Shown here piece after piece: positions 51,946 to 53,810 of a DNA stretch of 53,810 nucleotides. Each line of letters opens with the position of its first letter. The stretch's first letter is position 1. Made by a program: the position numbers and the translations under genes. The notes under the pieces were generated by a model, which saw only the letters and a list, made by a program, of their open reading frames with translations, was not told the DNA's origin and did no database searches. The stretch lies in NCBI GenBank assembly GCA_027490665.1, contig JAIXXP010000001.1, forward strand, positions 1-53,810. The letters run 5' to 3'. The stretch is from Cryomorphaceae bacterium (GTDB taxonomy: Bacteria; Bacteroidota; Bacteroidia; Flavobacteriales_D; Crocinitomicaceae).

Positions 51946-53025
51946 CTATATCCGAACGATTGTACCTGTGTAGGTCGATTTTTCTCCGGGGAGGGTTTCT
52001 TGTAAAACGACTTTCCAGATGTATGCTTTTTGAGCAGGAACCATTTGGCCATTGCGCTGGTCAATGCCATCCCAGGCATTTTGTGCATCTGAGCTTTTAA
52101 AAACCACCGCACCGTTGTCTGGGTCGAGAACTACTAAATCAAATCTCACATCTCTGATGGTGAGGGCATAAGGCATGAATGTAGCATTGCGTTCGTCTCT
52201 TGATTGCGGATTAAACGCATTCACTGCAAGCAAGTTGTAGTCTTCGTTGGCGGTAATGCTGATTTTTTCGGTTGTTTTGCAGCCATCTAGTTGGCCTTCA
52301 GCGGTAATGGTGTAGGTTTGCCCTTTAAAAGCCAAGAGATCAAAGCTCTTGTTCTTTCTATTGATGACTGTGCCATTTACATTCCAGTTGAGCTCGCTCA
52401 CCATAGTTTCAGCACTCACGTGAATACGCGGCGTGCCGTCTTCGTAGTTGATGGCGTCGGCATCGAGAATGATTTTAGGGCCTTTACATGGCATTGAAGA
52501 TATGCTTGGCAAATCAAGTGGCAGAAGGCGTTCTTGAACTTGTGGCATTTGACCGCCGTCGTCATGAAAAGATTCACTTACAATTGGCACTGATGTATGT
52601 TGTTGACGAAGTGCAAGAGGAGCGAGGTGCAAATTGGGGTCAAGAATTGCTTCTGGCGTAAACTGTGTTAAACCTTGGTTGTTAGTGTTGTTAGGAGCAA
52701 GACTTGGAATGTTTTGGTTCGCGTTGGTTTTCGTTGGAGTTGTGCTTTTTTGTGCTGCTAATTGGTTCGTTTTCTCCGAAGTTTGGGTTTTATTTTTTGC
52801 CACACCAGTCGCGTTGTTGGAACGTTCATTTTTGGGGCTGAAATTATACCATATAGAGATCAAGCCGATAGAAAGTATTCCAGCAATAGCGATTTTGCCC
52901 AACCAAGAAAATCCTGTGTGGGTTTTGGGCAGTTTTTTAGACAGCGCCTCCCAAGCTTTTGGGTCGTAGTCGTAGGTGAATTCCTCTACAACTGACTTTA
53001 TTTTTGTTTCAAATTGATCTTTCAT
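51946..53025 (-). CDS. Membrane protein with putative anti-sigma N-terminus and T9SS type-B-like C-terminal domain
   Basis: 359 residues. Residues 1-42 are charged and predicted cytosolic, with DYDPKAWEALSKKL as a W-x3-L-x2-L helix seen in many Bacteroidota membrane proteins encoded by sigma factors. A single membrane helix lies at about 43-60 (GKIAIAGILSIGLISIWY). Then an Asn/Thr/Lys-rich linker (61-125), a PKD-like beta region (about 183-260) and a C-terminal domain (about 266-359) that matches the gliding-motility/T9SS type B pattern: AVNAFNPQSRDERNA, VRFDLVVLDPDNGAVVFKS, NAWDGIDQRNG and TYTGTIVRI. The gene overlaps the sigma factor by 4 bases, so an anti-sigma role is inferred from context; no known anti-sigma domain is clear. 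Confidence 0.75.
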   Translation of the reverse strand: MKDQFETKIKSVVEEFTYDYDPKAWEALSKKLPKTHTGFSWLGKIAIAGILSIGLISIWYNFSPKNERSNNATGVAKNKTQTSEKTNQLAAQKSTTPTKTNANQNIPSLAPNNTNNQGLTQFTPEAILDPNLHLAPLALRQQHTSVPIVSESFHDDGGQMPQVQERLLPLDLPSISSMPCKGPKIILDADAINYEDGTPRIHVSAETMVSELNWNVNGTVINRKNKSFDLLAFKGQTYTITAEGQLDGCKTTEKISITANEDYNLLAVNAFNPQSRDERNATFMPYALTIRDVRFDLVVLDPDNGAVVFKSSDAQNAWDGIDQRNGQMVPAQKAYIWKVVLQETLPGEKSTYTGTIVRI

Positions 53026-53597
53026 CGTTTGTCGATCTGTATAAGTTGTTCTTTTAAAAGGCGTTGCAAATTCATTTTTGCTTTTGCCAAATTGGATTTT
53101 GATGTGCCTTCTGAAATGCCGAGTAAGGCCGCAATTTCTTTGTGGCTGAGCTCCTCCATCACATAAAGATTGAAGACGGTGCGGTAAGCCGGTGATAATT
53201 TTGCAATGGCTTCATGTGCAAGTTGAGCCTTGAGCTGGTTGTGTTCAAGGATTTCTTGTTCTTGCATGGGGTCTGCAGCCATAGATTTGAAATCGTTGTC
53301 TTGATCAGATAAAAAAGGATCTTTTTTAGCCTTCCGAATGTGATCAATTGCGGTATTGCTGACAATTCTGCGGATCCAGCCCTCGAGCGAGCCCGTAAAA
53401 TCAAAATGTTCCAATTTGTCAAAGACCTTTAAAAATGAAACTTGAAGCACTTCTTGAGCGCTGTCGCGCTCACCAATGTAGCGCATGCTAACAGCCATCA
53501 TTTTACCGTAAAACATAGAGAACAAGCGCTCTTGCGAGCGTCGCTCACCTTTGAGGCATCCCTCTACGATTCGTTTTAAGTTGTCTTGCTGCTCCAA
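53022..53597 (-). CDS. ECF-type RNA polymerase sigma-70 factor (TTG start)
   Basis: 191 residues. Region 2 spans about 20-90 (ERLFSMFYGKMMAVSMRYIG, then AQEVLQVSFLKVFDKL and GWIRRIVSNTAIDHIRK), and region 4 about 125-182 (LSPAYRTVFNLYVMEELSHK, then EIAALLGISEGTSKSNLAKA). The start is set by an in-frame TGA at 53603-53601, directly upstream: the only start codon that keeps region 2 whole is the TTG at 53597, since the next ATG is residue 28. A rare start usually means low translation. It overlaps the membrane partner by 4 bases, a typical sigma and anti-sigma arrangement. A -7 box lies at 53618-53625. Confidence 0.92.
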   Translation of the reverse strand: MEQQDNLKRIVEGCLKGERRSQERLFSMFYGKMMAVSMRYIGERDSAQEVLQVSFLKVFDKLEHFDFTGSLEGWIRRIVSNTAIDHIRKAKKDPFLSDQDNDFKSMAADPMQEQEILEHNQLKAQLAHEAIAKLSPAYRTVFNLYVMEELSHKEIAALLGISEGTSKSNLAKAKMNLQRLLKEQLIQIDKR

Positions 53598-53617
53598 TTT
53601 TCAATATTAACCTAACG

Positions 53618-53625
53618 CAAAGCTA
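53618..53625 (-). promoter_or_regulatory. -7 box (TAGCTTTG) of the sigma factor gene
   Basis: The minus strand reads TAGCTTTG, an exact TAnnTTTG match, 20 bases before the TTG start. The 147-base divergent region to mdh holds no other clear motif apart from an A/T-rich stretch at 53668-53690. Confidence 0.45.
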
Positions 53626-53700
53626 AGCAGAGGGTTGCCTTAGTTTGCATATCGATCTGCAATTCGCAATAAAAAAAATGATTTTTTTGCCAACTATGCG

Positions 53701-53708
53701 TAAATTCG
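53701..53708 (+). promoter_or_regulatory. Possible -7 box (TAAATTCG) of mdh
   Basis: TAAATTCG is one base off TAnnTTTG and lies 36 bases before the mdh ATG at 53745. No -33 TTTG at the proper distance was found. Confidence 0.35.
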
Positions 53709-53744
53709 TCACGCAAAGCTTTTATCCATTTAAAAACAAGACAA

Positions 53745-53810
53745 ATGAAAGTAACTGTTGTAGGTGCAGGAAACGTAGGAGCAACCTGTGCCGATGTATT
53801 GGCTACCCGT
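53745..53810 (+). CDS. mdh: Malate dehydrogenase (5' end only)
   Basis: The first 22 codons are in the window and the gene runs off the right edge. The start MKVTVVGAGNVGATCADVLA is the NAD-binding strand and glycine loop (GAGNVG) of the LDH/MDH family, and matches Bacteroidota malate dehydrogenase, which oxidises malate to oxaloacetate in the TCA cycle. Lactate dehydrogenase shares the fold, but this wording is typical of Mdh. It is divergent from the sigma factor gene. Together with sucD at the far left it means both window edges cut TCA cycle genes. Confidence 0.85.
   Translation, partial: MKVTVVGAGNVGATCADVLATR

Noticed and set aside
53668..53690. Terminator or operator at the A-run and T-run between the sigma gene and mdh
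   Set aside because: The stem would be only A/T pairs with no GC core, and it lies between divergent gene starts.

Overview
The window is a chromosomal segment of a Bacteroidota bacterium, most likely a Flavobacteriales-type lineage (order inferred). The signs are a fused LpxC/FabZ gene, type IX secretion (T9SS) sorting domains of type A and probably type B, families largely confined to the phylum (DUF4924, DUF4369-TlpA, PorE-like OmpA), -7 promoter boxes of the form TAnnTTTG, and few recognisable Shine-Dalgarno sites. There are 54 protein genes, two of them cut by the window edges (sucD at the left, mdh at the right). Genes are packed tightly, often with 1, 4, 8 or 11 base overlaps. No gap exceeds 300 bases. 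I saw no rRNA, tRNA, CRISPR array, insertion sequence or prophage.

Layout. 1-3947 (minus): sucD start, then RRM protein, cca, pRiA4b ORF-3-like protein, methyltransferase and FKBP lipoprotein. 4107-5492 (plus): a three-gene unit of a small protein, an OmpH/Skp-like lipoprotein and a DUF4924 protein. 5502-15368 (minus): one tight run of eleven genes, read from VTC-domain protein and DUF4956 membrane protein through lpxK, purine nucleoside phosphorylase, gatB, two TlpA thioredoxins, lpxH, tsaE and alanine dehydrogenase to a small HSDR_N nuclease-fold protein. 15419-22602 (plus): purT, M61 peptidase, a BNR-repeat protein, ung, hemE and an OmpA protein, ended by a bidirectional terminator. 22702-26807 (minus): queE, PorE-like protein, a UbiA prenyltransferase and maf. 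26853-27782 (plus): a secreted PCMD-like protein. 27779-33666 (minus): lpxD, lpxC/fabZ, lpxA, rlmD-like and cinA, each overlapping the next by 4 bases. 33753-38221 (minus): rfbC-uvrA, then trxA with its own promoter and terminator, then an unknown protein. 38275-46758: dacB, ddl (minus), a PlsC-like acyltransferase with lipA, a 972-residue T9SS cargo and a Crp/Fnr regulator. 46759-53597 (minus): an ECF sigma factor with a membrane partner, then mutL, two rhomboids, an EEP-family phosphatase and a glutamine amidotransferase. mdh starts at 53745.

How it fits together. Much of the window serves the envelope: lipid A synthesis (lpxA, C, D, H, K), peptidoglycan (ddl, dacB), outer-membrane biogenesis (Skp-like, OmpA and PorE-like proteins) and T9SS secretion. 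These genes are interleaved with DNA repair (uvrA, mutL, ung), translation and tRNA genes (gatB, tsaE, cca, queE) and cofactor synthesis (hemE, lipA).

Most interesting signals: (1) an ECF sigma factor with a TTG start, overlapped by a membrane protein whose outer part looks like a T9SS type-B sorting domain; (2) an RlmD-type rRNA methyltransferase that seems to have lost all four iron-sulfur cysteines; (3) seven genes whose -7 box lies only 4-6 bases before the ATG, which predicts leaderless mRNAs; (4) a VTC polyphosphate-polymerase-like protein paired with DUF4956 at the head of the eleven-gene run; (5) a symmetric inverted repeat between ddl and the acyltransferase gene. All functions are read from sequence motifs by eye; no database search was possible.
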